The translations under genes were made by a program, and so were the position numbers. Below, piece by piece: positions 17,031 through 25,622 of a DNA stretch of 34,597 nt. The DNA lies in IMG/VR virus record IMGVR_UViG_3300042542_002720, positions 1 through 34,597 of that record. One strand, 5' to 3'. The stretch is from a virus. The stretch's first letter is position 1; every line of letters starts with the position of its first letter. Under the pieces are notes generated by a model that made no database searches, was not told the DNA's origin, and saw only the letters and a list, made by a program, of their open reading frames with translations.

Positions 17031-18092
17031 TTACAGGTTGGTCACGCCAACGTTGGCGACAGCCAGCCAGCCGTAGTTCTCGACCATCGCTGCCTTCCAC
17101 CAGATCGTGCCGGCGTAGCCACGCTGACCGAAGGGATCGCTCTTCGACTTCTGGCCGGGCGGCAGGAAGGTCGGATCGAGAGACTCCTTGCCGCGCACCG
17201 CGACTTGCGACCATGCATCTTCGGCAGCCACGATCAGCGGATACACGTCGATGCTGGAGCCGGTCGTCGAGTACAGGCCGAGCGTGCCGATTGCCGCACC
17301 AGCGTCCTGATAGGACGGCAGGTCAGGCGATGTGACAAAGCGGAAGCGTTCGCACTTGCCGACTTCGTTTGCCATCGGCGTGCCGCTGGCATACTTCTCG
17401 ACAGGGGTGAAGCCGGGCAGATCGCGAATGTCCGGTTCCAGATCGGTATGGCAATACACGATGAAGCCGGAGGCCACAGCGTCGGTGCCGTACTGGTTGG
17501 AAGCCGACAGCACGCGCGTCACGCTCTTGCCGTGGTTCGCCTGCAGGGACTTGACGATCTTGCGGATCAGCGGCAGCGTGAGCTTGCCGTTGACGGTCGC
17601 GCGGCTGGTACCGGTGCCGCCGTACCACTGATTGGTACTGGCCTTGACGATGCCATAAACGATCATCTCGTTCACCAGTGCAACACGCTCGCCGATCTGC
17701 TCCTGCATGGCCTGTGGGATGTCATCCTCGTACAGGTCGTAGGTCTTGTCGCTGAAGCCATACAGGCAGGAATACTGCTGCATGACGACAGAGATGTCCA
17801 TCGGAGTGATGGACTCGGGCAGCACGGTCACGCCTTCCTGAGTCAGGTGCGCATTGACCAGCGTGTTTGCACGGTCGCCGGTTGCGTTCTGGAAGAACTG
17901 GTTCGGGTTGGTCGTAGTCGCACCGTAGGGCACCCAACGACGGGCGACATACGTGTCCGAGTTGTTCTTCGGGAACTTGACCTGACGGCCACCTTTGGCG
18001 AGGACTTCCACCGGTACAGCGTGCTTCAGAATCTGACCCTTGAACTTATTGATTCGGCCGGGGGTCAAGCCGAAAGTTTGCATCTGGCCCAT
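17031..18092 (-). CDS. Major capsid protein, N4-gp56 family
   Basis: 353 aa, the usual length for this family. Recognisable blocks are FPKNNSDTYVARRWVPYG (about 45-62), LTQEGVTVLPESITPMDISV (about 104-123), an L-Y-E-D-D-I-P segment, AVNGKLTLP-like and FIVYCHTDLEPDIRDLPGF (about 215-233), and GYAGTIWWKAAMVENYGWLAV near the end. It forms the icosahedral shell with an HK97-type fold (known for the family). The ATG has AGGAG seven bases upstream. It follows the scaffold gene directly, as expected. The product should be the most abundant of the window. Confidence 0.93.
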   Translation of the reverse strand: MGQMQTFGLTPGRINKFKGQILKHAVPVEVLAKGGRQVKFPKNNSDTYVARRWVPYGATTTNPNQFFQNATGDRANTLVNAHLTQEGVTVLPESITPMDISVVMQQYSCLYGFSDKTYDLYEDDIPQAMQEQIGERVALVNEMIVYGIVKASTNQWYGGTGTSRATVNGKLTLPLIRKIVKSLQANHGKSVTRVLSASNQYGTDAVASGFIVYCHTDLEPDIRDLPGFTPVEKYASGTPMANEVGKCERFRFVTSPDLPSYQDAGAAIGTLGLYSTTGSSIDVYPLIVAAEDAWSQVAVRGKESLDPTFLPPGQKSKSDPFGQRGYAGTIWWKAAMVENYGWLAVANVGVTNL

Positions 18093-18117
18093 GAGAGGCT
18101 CCTATAAAAGAATGACG

Positions 18118-18924
18118 TTATGACGACTTGAATCCAGAATTGAAATCATCGTCGTCACTAGCAGCAGCATTGGGCGCTTGCCCTCCGCTACCCGTTACTT
18201 CAACTGCGGCGTCGAGAACTTCCCTTCGCCCTTGCGCCTTCGTCTGCGCTGCCCTGAACTTGGTCAGCGCGTCCGTAAGGACCGTGGCGCTATACGTTGA
18301 TCGGACGCGTGTCTGGTATTCCTTCGGCTGTTTGACAAGCCATTGCCTGAATGGTGTATCGGGAATTACCCCTTTGTCATCAGGCAGACCGATGGTTTCC
18401 TTCCACTTCTCGTCGAATTCGTTCAACGTCTCTTCAGTGATCGCACGACGGACTCGGCGCTCGATGGCCTCCTCGTCAATGACAGGCGCTGAAGGTTGGG
18501 CGGCTTCTTGCGGAGCCGGGGTGACTGTGCGAGTGGTGTTCAGCACGTCGACCAGTTTCTGCAAGGTCTTGTACTGAAGCTCGGCCATCTCGGGAAACTC
18601 GGCTGCCAGATCGGCAACGACTTCCTTCGACAGTTCGATTTTTCCACCAGCGGGAGCCGACTCTTTCAATTGATCAAGCACACGCTCAATGCCGCCGATC
18701 TTGCCAAAGGCTGTACCAAATTGCTTTTCCAGCGCGCCTTCGATCCCTTCGATCTTCGCCACGCTATCAAGCAGCTTCCGGTATTCGTCTTCGGGAATCT
18801 GCGCCATTTTCTGTTCGTCAGCCGGCGCGGCAACAATAGCTACATCGTCACCAAACCCGCCATCAAACTCAGCAGCTTCCTGCTCTGCTGTCGGTGCTAC
18901 AACTTCTTCAATTTCAGGGTCCAT
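18118..18924 (-). CDS. Capsid scaffolding protein
   Basis: 268 aa, strongly acidic at the N-terminus (MDPEIEEVV) and at the end (DDDDFNSGF), with helical, charged stretches between (about 40-130) and a central region with EEAIERRVRRAITEETLNEF. Composition, length and position immediately before the major capsid gene fit the internal scaffold that guides shell assembly. The ATG at 18924 was chosen because GGAG lies six bases upstream. An earlier in-frame TTG (18936) is less likely. Confidence 0.78.
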   Translation of the reverse strand: MDPEIEEVVAPTAEQEAAEFDGGFGDDVAIVAAPADEQKMAQIPEDEYRKLLDSVAKIEGIEGALEKQFGTAFGKIGGIERVLDQLKESAPAGGKIELSKEVVADLAAEFPEMAELQYKTLQKLVDVLNTTRTVTPAPQEAAQPSAPVIDEEAIERRVRRAITEETLNEFDEKWKETIGLPDDKGVIPDTPFRQWLVKQPKEYQTRVRSTYSATVLTDALTKFRAAQTKAQGRREVLDAAVEVTGSGGQAPNAAASDDDDFNSGFKSS

Positions 18925-19010
18925 ATCAGGCTCCAATCAACTGCTGCTCATCGACGACCGGCGTTTCCGTGGGTCGTCATCCTTGCCGTGGACCTCTCGG
19001 TCGGCGGCAC

Positions 19011-19223
19011 CTACATTCCCTGAACCGTAATTGCTTCCGGCTCGGGTGAATCCATATCCAATATCGCACGGCACTCAGCGATGCGACCGCGCAGCACAGC
19101 AGTCTCCTTCTCGCTCAGTGCGGTGTTGTCGTTGTCCATGCGAAGCTGCGCGAGACGTGTCGTGTAGTGAGCACGCAGCGCCTGCCACAAGGGGTTCAGT
19201 GCTTGGGCGTCGTTGAGTCTCAT
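19011..19223 (-). CDS. Small helical protein of head cluster (unknown)
   Basis: 70 aa, helical and charged: MRLNDAQALNPLWQALRAHY, then LSEKETAVLRGRIAECRAIL. Similar short proteins sit between portal and scaffold in several podoviruses, without known function. The start overlaps the previous stop as ATGA. Confidence 0.7.
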   Translation of the reverse strand: MRLNDAQALNPLWQALRAHYTTRLAQLRMDNDNTALSEKETAVLRGRIAECRAILDMDSPEPEAITVQGM

Positions 19224-19576
19224 GCCAGCCTCTTCAGCTTGTAGAGCGTCTTCTGATACAGCGCCACAACATCATCCAGTAGCGCGAGCAGCGACGGGTC
19301 TTCCTGACACGTATCGTCGCGAGTGGCCTGCAGCCAGTCGATGTCGTCCTGCATCTGTGACTCGATGTCGTACTTGCCGCTCGGCAGCGTCACGTCGAAG
19401 TCGCCGACCAGATCAAACATACCTTGGTACGCTTCGACCAGCGCATCAACCGCACCGGGCAGTGCCTCGTAGAACGCACCGAGCGCCATGTGCCGAGCGT
19501 AGCTGTCCGTGCGGAAGTGCTCGCGGTGAGCAGCGTCACGCATGGCGAAGGTGCGGGAAACCAGTTCGTCGATCAT
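19220..19576 (-). CDS. DUF5856-like helical protein
   Basis: 118 aa. The pattern 'SRTFAMRDAAHREHFRTDSY-ARHMALGAFYEALPGAVDALVEAYQG' (residues about 7-52) matches the four-helix, ferritin-like phage family DUF5856. Its His and Glu residues are placed as in that family, but no metal site can be proved here. The role in the phage is unknown. It lies between the homing endonuclease and the head genes, with an ATGA overlap at its start. Confidence 0.65.
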   Translation of the reverse strand: MIDELVSRTFAMRDAAHREHFRTDSYARHMALGAFYEALPGAVDALVEAYQGMFDLVGDFDVTLPSGKYDIESQMQDDIDWLQATRDDTCQEDPSLLALLDDVVALYQKTLYKLKRLA

Positions 19577-20205
19577 GCTGGTTGCTCCTGTAATACAGCT
19601 TCCCGGTTGCGCTTTCTCGTCGCTACCATTCTGGCAACAACATCTGCCGGACGCTTCTTCCCGACAAAATGCGACACTCGATTTGCTATACGCTCGGCGG
19701 TTTGTTTTTTCCCGACAAGATGAGCCACTCGTTTTGACACATGCTCGGCGGTTTGCTTGCGACCGATGTTTGCATCTAGCAATGCTTTCTTCACATGATC
19801 AGGGCGAGCCTTTCCGATCTTCGACGCAGCAATACGTGCCTTGGCTTCGTCCGTGTGCCGGTAGTTCAACATCCTCTCACGCATTTGTTGTTTGGCTTCA
19901 TCGGTGTGTTTGTACCCTGCCGGACTGCCCGCAACCTTGTAGATATTGAAAGCAGGGGTAATCATATCTAACCAGAATTGTTCTCTTTGTAGCAGCAATG
20001 CTCTATCTTGAACGTGCTCAAGAATCACGAAGGTGAAATCAGCTTCGCCATATTTGACCCACGCATTCTGCAAAATCTGGTTGGCGTGTTGCCCCTTACG
20101 GAGTCGACTTCTATGACCTTGCCATCTGCTCGCGACATTAACAGCACTGCCAACGTAGTGCTTGCCGGTCGTGTTATTCGTTATCAAGTAGATGCCCGTG
20201 CTCAT
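19573..20205 (-). CDS. GIY-YIG homing endonuclease with NUMOD3-type repeats
   Basis: 210 aa. The N-terminal catalytic domain (about 1-92) shows GIY at residues 4-6, YVG at 17-19, Arg27 and Glu75 in LLQREQFW, the same numbers as the active-site Arg and Glu of I-TevI. From about 100 on are several NUMOD3-like DNA-binding modules (GYKHTDEAKQQM, HTDEAKARIAASKIGKA, GRKQTAEHVSKR, GKKQTAERIANR, GKKRPADVVARM). The enzyme cuts a DNA site and promotes its own spread. It is free-standing, between portal and the next gene, overlapping both neighbours by 4 bp (ATGA). Its DNA has more AT than its neighbours by eye. Confidence 0.93.
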   Translation of the reverse strand: MSTGIYLITNNTTGKHYVGSAVNVASRWQGHRSRLRKGQHANQILQNAWVKYGEADFTFVILEHVQDRALLLQREQFWLDMITPAFNIYKVAGSPAGYKHTDEAKQQMRERMLNYRHTDEAKARIAASKIGKARPDHVKKALLDANIGRKQTAEHVSKRVAHLVGKKQTAERIANRVSHFVGKKRPADVVARMVATRKRNREAVLQEQPA

Positions 20206-22580
20206 GCTTGAAACGCCTCCCCATTTGGAGCACGGCCCGGAACTTCAACTCCGGGGGTAGCCACCTGTGGAGTTGGGTTCCTGTGCTTATGAAGATCGAT
20301 CGTGGCGGCACCAAGAGCGAGTTCTTTCTGTGTACGTAAGCGAAGGACGGTATCAGCCAATTTCGCTTTAATGGTTTCTAAGGTTTGTTTCGTTTTATTC
20401 GCATATTCGATTAGCGCCAGTTCGCGACGCACGGCCAGTTCCTCACGACGTGATGTGAATTCAACCTGTGTCCGCTGCGTCTCGGCCTGCACATACACAG
20501 CATCACGATCTGTGTCTTTCTTGATGCGCAACTGAGCAGTCTGCTCACGCAACTTGTCGCTCTGCATCTGCGCCTGCGCTCTGATCTGTGCGGCCTGTAC
20601 TGCAGGCGGCGGGGGCGGCTGACGCTTCGCCATCTCTGCCTTCTCTTCGTCGGTCAGCTTCAGGCTGCGGTAGTCGATGCGCTTGCTCTTCAGGTACTCT
20701 TCCATCACGCGCGCCGGGCTCAACTCGAAGGCGGGATTAAGCGACGGCTCGACCAGTTGTTGAATGACCTGATCCTGAATCGCGCGCTCAACCAGAGCAG
20801 ACGAACCATGTGCATTGATGTTGAAGTCACCCTTCTCTTCGTTCGGTACATCGGGATCGAGCAGCAGCCACTCGTAGTAGTCGCGAATCAACGGCTCGGT
20901 GATGCAGTCGTCGCACGTCGTTGCGATGCTGCGCAGCAACTGGTTCGCGTTATTGTTCTGCAGCGCCGCAGCGCCATACGTGTCGGGCTGTGACGGACCG
21001 CTCTGCCCTTGGCTGATCAGCGGTATGTTTGTGCTCTCTTCGGCAATACGGAACGAGTACTCGATGATGTTCATCAACGACTGCTGCCGATCGGGAATCT
21101 CGACGGCAGTAAATGCCTTCGTCATGTCATCGATCGTTGCGTCGGATTTCTTGACCCACACCTTGTTCGGCGTGATGATCCACTTGCCATCGACAGGAAC
21201 GATCGACGTGCGGTCGATGATCAACTGCACACCGGCAGACTGACCAGCATTCGTCAGCATGGCGCGCGTGGCGCCGTTGCACATCACCTGTGCCGGCGAG
21301 CACTGCTCGCCAATACCGACACCAGTCCAATGACCGGAGCGACGACGCCACGGGAACACACGGTACGGCATGCGGCCAGTATCGAGAGGATTCAGCACGA
21401 CGCGCACGACGCGCTCGTTGATCAGCGTGGCAGTGACGTGATACGTCTCGCGTTTGGCAACCTTGCTGGCGAGGTTCTCGTTCGCCACCATCAAATCTTC
21501 GGCGCTGATCTCACCGTAGAAGTGATAAAGCTCAAACCGCTTCGCCTTGATCTTCGGGTCATCGACCGCGCTCGGATTGCGCTGCCCGTCTTCAGTCAAA
21601 TAGCATTTCGACGGGCCTTCATCGAGAACCAATTCGATCTGATCCGGCAGGTAGCTACCGACAGCAGGCAGCTTCTTGACTTGTGCCGGCGACATGTAGT
21701 CGCGTTCGAAGCAGTACGACCCCTTCGTTACATCCTCGCCACACGCCGGATCGGGAAAGAAATTCCATGGATCAACCTGACGCTCGCCGGGCTTGCGTTC
21801 CTTCTTGATCTCGATCGCGACGTTACCTGCTTCATCACGCGTCAGCGCAGTAGAGGTACGTGACTCAACGAACGGTCCCTTCAGGATGCCGACGCCGATA
21901 CGTGCTGAATCGAACAGCACCTTGCGCATCTCAACCGCATGCTTCGCTTCGACGATCCAATCGTAGATGCGTTTCTCTGCGGCTTTGGCTGAAGTCGTGG
22001 CACGGGCCACAGCGTCCTTGGCAGCGGCAAACGCATCCTGTGGGGTCTGCGGTACCGGCTGCATCGACGCGGCCGGCTGCTGCGTCATCAGGCTATCTGG
22101 CGCGACAGCAGCGGCCATCGGCTGCGGTTGCTGCGGCGGAAACTCACCACCGTTCTGCATGACCTGCTTGAGCATGTCCCGAGCAGCAATCAACTCAGGC
22201 ACCGGAGTCGGATCGAACGCAAAGGGTTTGTCGTCCATCGGCAGCAGAAGCTCAGACACCTTTGCGTGCCCCGCATCGACGTAGCGTGCGGTCAGCGGGA
22301 TGAACACCGTACTGCGGTTGTCCGTGCCGTCACCAGTCGTTGCGCGAGTCAGCGGCCCCTGCATTGAGGTCGGCTTCGCCCACTGTGCTTTTTCCCACTG
22401 CGCGCGATTGACATCGTCAATGCCAAGGTACGCCTCTTCGGCAGCCTTCCAGACATCCTCGATACCTGACGACTTGCGCCCCTCGACGGCTTCCTTGCGA
22501 AGCTCGACAAGACGCCCTGCCAGCGCGGCTAGACGCTTGGTCTTTTCCTCATCGGCAGGCTGCTGTTGCTGGTCGTCCAT
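20202..22580 (-). CDS. Portal protein
   Basis: 792 aa, the size of long podovirus portals. The region around 395-480 (GHWTGVGIGEQCSPAQVMCN, then a Met-Leu-Thr-Asn-Ala segment) and the stretch with SQGQSGPSQPDTYGAAALQN (about 535) are typical. The C-terminal part (about 640-760) is a long Gln/Arg/Lys/Glu-rich helix, as in P22-type portals with a barrel. It forms the ring at one vertex through which DNA is packaged by the terminase and ejected. It is the first gene after the promoter at about 22.6 kb. GGAG lies 8 bases before the ATG. Confidence 0.9.
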   Translation of the reverse strand: MDDQQQQPADEEKTKRLAALAGRLVELRKEAVEGRKSSGIEDVWKAAEEAYLGIDDVNRAQWEKAQWAKPTSMQGPLTRATTGDGTDNRSTVFIPLTARYVDAGHAKVSELLLPMDDKPFAFDPTPVPELIAARDMLKQVMQNGGEFPPQQPQPMAAAVAPDSLMTQQPAASMQPVPQTPQDAFAAAKDAVARATTSAKAAEKRIYDWIVEAKHAVEMRKVLFDSARIGVGILKGPFVESRTSTALTRDEAGNVAIEIKKERKPGERQVDPWNFFPDPACGEDVTKGSYCFERDYMSPAQVKKLPAVGSYLPDQIELVLDEGPSKCYLTEDGQRNPSAVDDPKIKAKRFELYHFYGEISAEDLMVANENLASKVAKRETYHVTATLINERVVRVVLNPLDTGRMPYRVFPWRRRSGHWTGVGIGEQCSPAQVMCNGATRAMLTNAGQSAGVQLIIDRTSIVPVDGKWIITPNKVWVKKSDATIDDMTKAFTAVEIPDRQQSLMNIIEYSFRIAEESTNIPLISQGQSGPSQPDTYGAAALQNNNANQLLRSIATTCDDCITEPLIRDYYEWLLLDPDVPNEEKGDFNINAHGSSALVERAIQDQVIQQLVEPSLNPAFELSPARVMEEYLKSKRIDYRSLKLTDEEKAEMAKRQPPPPPAVQAAQIRAQAQMQSDKLREQTAQLRIKKDTDRDAVYVQAETQRTQVEFTSRREELAVRRELALIEYANKTKQTLETIKAKLADTVLRLRTQKELALGAATIDLHKHRNPTPQVATPGVEVPGRAPNGEAFQA

Positions 22581-22605
22581 TAGGGGCGCTCCAAAACTGT
22601 TGATA

Positions 22606-22634
22606 GTTATAAACTATTAAGGCAGGACGGTCAA
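22606..22634 (-). promoter_or_regulatory. Sigma70-like promoter for the head gene block
   Basis: On the minus strand TTGACC (22629-22634) and TATAAC (22606-22611) are separated by 17 bp, each matching five of six consensus bases. Start of transcription would be near 22599, about 20 nt before the portal ATG. It lies in the AT-rich part of a 64-bp intergenic gap. An inverted repeat (ATAGTT, 3 bp, AACTAT at 22603-22617) overlaps the -10 box and could be an operator. Confidence 0.65.
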
Positions 22635-22644
22635 TAGGTTCCGG

Positions 22645-22773
22645 CTATCGCCGGCAATGACGGCGGGCACGGACGATGTAGTCCTGCATCACCTCGACGA
22701 AGCCGCGCTCCCCGGCCAGCGCGATGAACTGTCTAGCGCCGAAGTGCAAGGCGGCAAAATGACTAAGTGCCAT
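22645..22773 (-). CDS. Small conserved phage protein (42 aa)
   Basis: 42 aa: starts MALSHFAALHFGARQFIALA and ends in a basic tail (RARRHCRR). It begins inside the last codons of the preceding gene (11-bp overlap). Very short proteins with an 'HFAALHFxARQF' block recur in this place in related phages, so I take it as real. No function is known. Codon use is like that of the neighbours. Confidence 0.6.
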   Translation of the reverse strand: MALSHFAALHFGARQFIALAGERGFVEVMQDYIVRARRHCRR

Positions 22774-23638
22774 CAACAACCACCGACGATCGGTTACCGC
22801 TGGCATCCACTGTGCTGACGATACGGTTCGTCGTGCCGTCAAGGCCGACGAAGGTTTCTGTTCCGGTACCAGCGCCGCTGACCTTGCCAGCAAGTGCGGC
22901 AGCGACGATGCGCAGAATTTCTTCAGCCGTCAGCCCGCTCTCGATGATTGCCGACCACGGGTTTCCGCCCGCACCAGCATTCGTCAGTGCAAGACCTGCC
23001 GTGCCAGCATCCGGGTAGTTCGCCAGCACAGCAGTCCACACAGCATCGCGCACACCTTCCGGCGTCAGGTCGCCGTAACCACGGATGGTCGCCGTTATGT
23101 CCATCAGTGCGGTGTTGCCGGCAACGACAACGCCAGCACCCGTGAGCGCCGCGCCAAGATCAGCAAGGCCAGCCGCTGCTGCTGCAATGTCACCAGAACC
23201 AGTGATGGTCGCTACCATTGTCGCCAGTGCCGTTGCGTCTGCCGAACTGATGTCACCGCTGGCTGTAAGCACCGCCGCGATAGATACGATCAGGCCGATG
23301 TCGCAACCGGGAATGTCACCAGCACCAGAGATGCCTGCGGCGATGTTATAGCCAGACTGCATAGTGGCGCTGGACACACCACCGCTACCGATGGCCGTGT
23401 TGCGAGCGGCCAGTAGCCCCGGTTTCTGCGGCATCATCCATGCGGCAGGGTGACGGTAGCCGGAAGGGATACCAACCAGTCCGCTAGTGATTCCCTCCCC
23501 CGCCGTGATGTTCCTGATCCGACCGGTCTGCGAGAAGTTCCTCTGTAGCGCAGACGGGTAGGCGCTCAACACAGCAGCCGCCCCGGCGTACTGCATGCCG
23601 CAAGAGGCAAACTGATAGCCGTTGCAGCGCAGGGCCAT
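22763..23638 (-). CDS. Virion surface or fibre-like protein with repeats
   Basis: 291 aa. The N-terminus has Cys residues and an Ala/Tyr-rich stretch. The middle (about 110-205) is a chain of imperfect Ala/Gly-rich repeats with units like ASGDISSADATALATM, GSGDIAAAAAGLADL and GAGVVVAGNTALMDI. The C-terminal block (PWSAIIESGLTAEEILRIVA, then GKVSGAGTGTETF and a TNRIVSTVDASGNR segment) is a widespread phage tail-protein ending. The start shares its A with the preceding stop (TGATG). It is probably a fibre or tail tip component. Confidence 0.7.
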   Translation of the reverse strand: MALRCNGYQFASCGMQYAGAAAVLSAYPSALQRNFSQTGRIRNITAGEGITSGLVGIPSGYRHPAAWMMPQKPGLLAARNTAIGSGGVSSATMQSGYNIAAGISGAGDIPGCDIGLIVSIAAVLTASGDISSADATALATMVATITGSGDIAAAAAGLADLGAALTGAGVVVAGNTALMDITATIRGYGDLTPEGVRDAVWTAVLANYPDAGTAGLALTNAGAGGNPWSAIIESGLTAEEILRIVAAALAGKVSGAGTGTETFVGLDGTTNRIVSTVDASGNRSSVVVDGT

Positions 23639-23790
23639 CAGAGCAACTCCGCAGCCTCGGGGAAGCCGGCGTCGGTCAGCTTCTGCCGGTCCAGTTCTTT
23701 CTGTGCTTCCACGATCAGATTGGCAAGGGTGAACGTGTTGCCCTGCCACTGCGCGAAGTCCTTGACCAAATCCAGTATCCGCCTATCCAC
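23638..23790 (-). CDS. Small protein, GTG start (50 aa)
   Basis: 50 aa, read from a GTG with GGAGG six bases upstream. The product DRRILDLVKDFAQWQGNTF..LIVEAQKELDRQKL is helical and charged. A longer ATG-started frame extends far into the preceding gene and was rejected as a read-through of another frame. Its stop overlaps the next start as TGATG, which supports it. Function unknown. Confidence 0.6.
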   Translation of the reverse strand: MDRRILDLVKDFAQWQGNTFTLANLIVEAQKELDRQKLTDAGFPEAAELL

Positions 23791-23792
23791 AA

Positions 23793-24689
23793 TCAGCCTC
23801 CGTAGCCGTAGTCGAAGTCGACATTGACCGTACCTGCCGAAGTCGTCGCGCCCGTCTGGAACAGCAGGAATTGGATGTTCGCTCCGTCCTTGATCTGACG
23901 CATCGACGGCATGGCATTCACCAAGTCCATCTTGTTGTAAAGGCCTGTCGCCGGCAGCGGCAGCGTCCAGAGCGGCTTGCACAGGCCGATGATGACCGTA
24001 CCCGACGCGTGAGCAGTACCGGCCCATGTCAGCGTTTCAATGTCGGACACGCCGGTATCGCCAGCGGCCAGCGGCAGGAACGGGTTGTACTTGTTCGCCG
24101 CCGCCCCGGTATTCAACAATCCACCCACCGGAACCGATGCGGTAGAAGTAAATGTCGTCGTGTTGTGTGAGACGCCTGCCGTGTTCTTGTACGCAACGAC
24201 GCAAGTCGGGGCATTCGCGCCGAGCGCCGTATCTGCCGCAACGAACATCCTGAGTCCGGCACCTGCGGCGTACCGATCGCCTTTGCCAGCGCCGGAACCG
24301 ATGGCCGTCATAGTCACTGTCTTCGCACCCGTGCTCGATACGTTCGCACCGGACAGCGGGACGAAACCCACAAGGTCAATCGCCATGATGTACCACGGCG
24401 CACCCGCCGCAGCGACAGCACAACCACCGGCAGTCAGGAAATGTTTGGTCGCCGTCGAGACATCACCGCCCGTATAGATCGTACCTTCCGACCACGTGTC
24501 GTCCGTCGGTACGTAAGTCAGGTCTGCGCCGGTAAAGGTCGCAGCAGGTGGATACCCTGCGTGTCCTGCCAGCAGAGTCCATGCGCCGGCCAACTGCGCA
24601 GCAGCGAGCGTCTTGGTCGTTGTGACTGTATCACCCTTGCCATTGACGGTCAGTTGCGTGATCAGGTCGTCTTGACTGGAGAACCCCAT
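23793..24689 (-). CDS. Virion protein, paralogue B
   Basis: 298 aa, rich in Thr, Ala, Gly and Val, probably beta-structured. The ATG at 24689 has AAGGAG nine bases before it. The ATG eight codons earlier lies in the end of the upstream gene. It shares with the next upstream gene the blocks YNPFLPLAAGDTGV, a CKPLW strand and RQIKDGANIQF, in the same order and at similar spacing, so the two are diverged paralogues. Position between lysis and head genes suggests a virion surface or tail-associated protein. Confidence 0.7.
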   Translation of the reverse strand: MGFSSQDDLITQLTVNGKGDTVTTTKTLAAAQLAGAWTLLAGHAGYPPAATFTGADLTYVPTDDTWSEGTIYTGGDVSTATKHFLTAGGCAVAAAGAPWYIMAIDLVGFVPLSGANVSSTGAKTVTMTAIGSGAGKGDRYAAGAGLRMFVAADTALGANAPTCVVAYKNTAGVSHNTTTFTSTASVPVGGLLNTGAAANKYNPFLPLAAGDTGVSDIETLTWAGTAHASGTVIIGLCKPLWTLPLPATGLYNKMDLVNAMPSMRQIKDGANIQFLLFQTGATTSAGTVNVDFDYGYGG

Positions 24690-24703
24690 TTTATAATACT
24701 CCT

Positions 24704-25588
24704 TCAGTTCCATACAGTTTCGAGGGTGCCGACCAACATGGACGACGCGAGTGATCCCGCTGTTCCCTCGGCAAAGAAATTCAGCACCGCACCGTCCTTG
24801 ATCTGCGGAGCGCCTGCTGCGTGAATCAACGACATGAATTCGTCTGCTGCACCGTAAGCGACACCGGTTGTCGTTCGACATTCCTGCGTGACATATCCGT
24901 TGAACAGTGGCTTGACAATTACCAGCGCCATCAACCCGCCGCCTGCCGCAGTGAAGGTCACGGACTCGATAGACCTGACGCCCGTGTCTCCGAGTTGCAA
25001 CGGCAGGTATGGGTTGTAGCTCGCACCGACACCATCAGCCGACACGACCTGTCCGCCACCGGCCACCGCAAAGGTGAATTCGTTCTGGCTCACCCTGCCA
25101 GCCACACCGTCTTGATTGGTGTAGGTGAAGGTGAATTGCCCTATGGTCGAAGCGGCAGACTGAGCAACCGCAATCACCCGTCCGCTGGTGTATCGCGGCA
25201 GCGGGACTGTGTTGTCCATCAACTGCTCTTCGCCGATAGCATCCGTGTCGATGAACGGGTAGTACAGCAGGTAGTCGCACAGCACCAACCGCTGCCGCGC
25301 ATTGACCGCTGTGGATGTGTTTGCTGTCATCACCATCATGGATTTCAGGTGCTGCGTCATGGGTGAAACATTCGGCACGTAGATACCACGAGAGGCTTCA
25401 ACGAGTGCAGCGACAGATGGCGACGACGCATAGAAGTTTGCAGCAGGACTGCCCGCAAAATAGCTGTAGTCGATCCACGCATTCGTCGTAGTGGCCGCAG
25501 ACGCTACAGCCTTGCGAAATTGCGTGATCCAACACTGACCGAGCAGATCAGCGTTGGCGAACTCTCCGACAGTGCGGAAACCTCTCAT
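24704..25588 (-). CDS. Virion protein, paralogue A
   Basis: 294 aa. The N-terminus (GFRTVGEFANADLLGQCWIT) is followed by an Ala/Thr-rich region, a Tyr/Leu-rich strand (LCDYLLYYPFID, about 104-115) and a C-terminal part with YNPYLPLQLGDTGV, VIVKPLF and PQIKDGAVLNFF. These blocks match the following gene. The gene ends about 15 bp before the next ATG. Role inferred as virion surface or tail protein. Confidence 0.7.
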   Translation of the reverse strand: MRGFRTVGEFANADLLGQCWITQFRKAVASAATTTNAWIDYSYFAGSPAANFYASSPSVAALVEASRGIYVPNVSPMTQHLKSMMVMTANTSTAVNARQRLVLCDYLLYYPFIDTDAIGEEQLMDNTVPLPRYTSGRVIAVAQSAASTIGQFTFTYTNQDGVAGRVSQNEFTFAVAGGGQVVSADGVGASYNPYLPLQLGDTGVRSIESVTFTAAGGGLMALVIVKPLFNGYVTQECRTTTGVAYGAADEFMSLIHAAGAPQIKDGAVLNFFAEGTAGSLASSMLVGTLETVWN

Positions 25589-25622
25589 CCCGCCGCCTTA
25601 CCGCTGCCGACCAACCGAGCGC

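Noticed and set aside
16908-18107. Plus-strand ORF of 399 codons
   Set aside because: It is the antisense shadow of the clearly recognisable major capsid gene.
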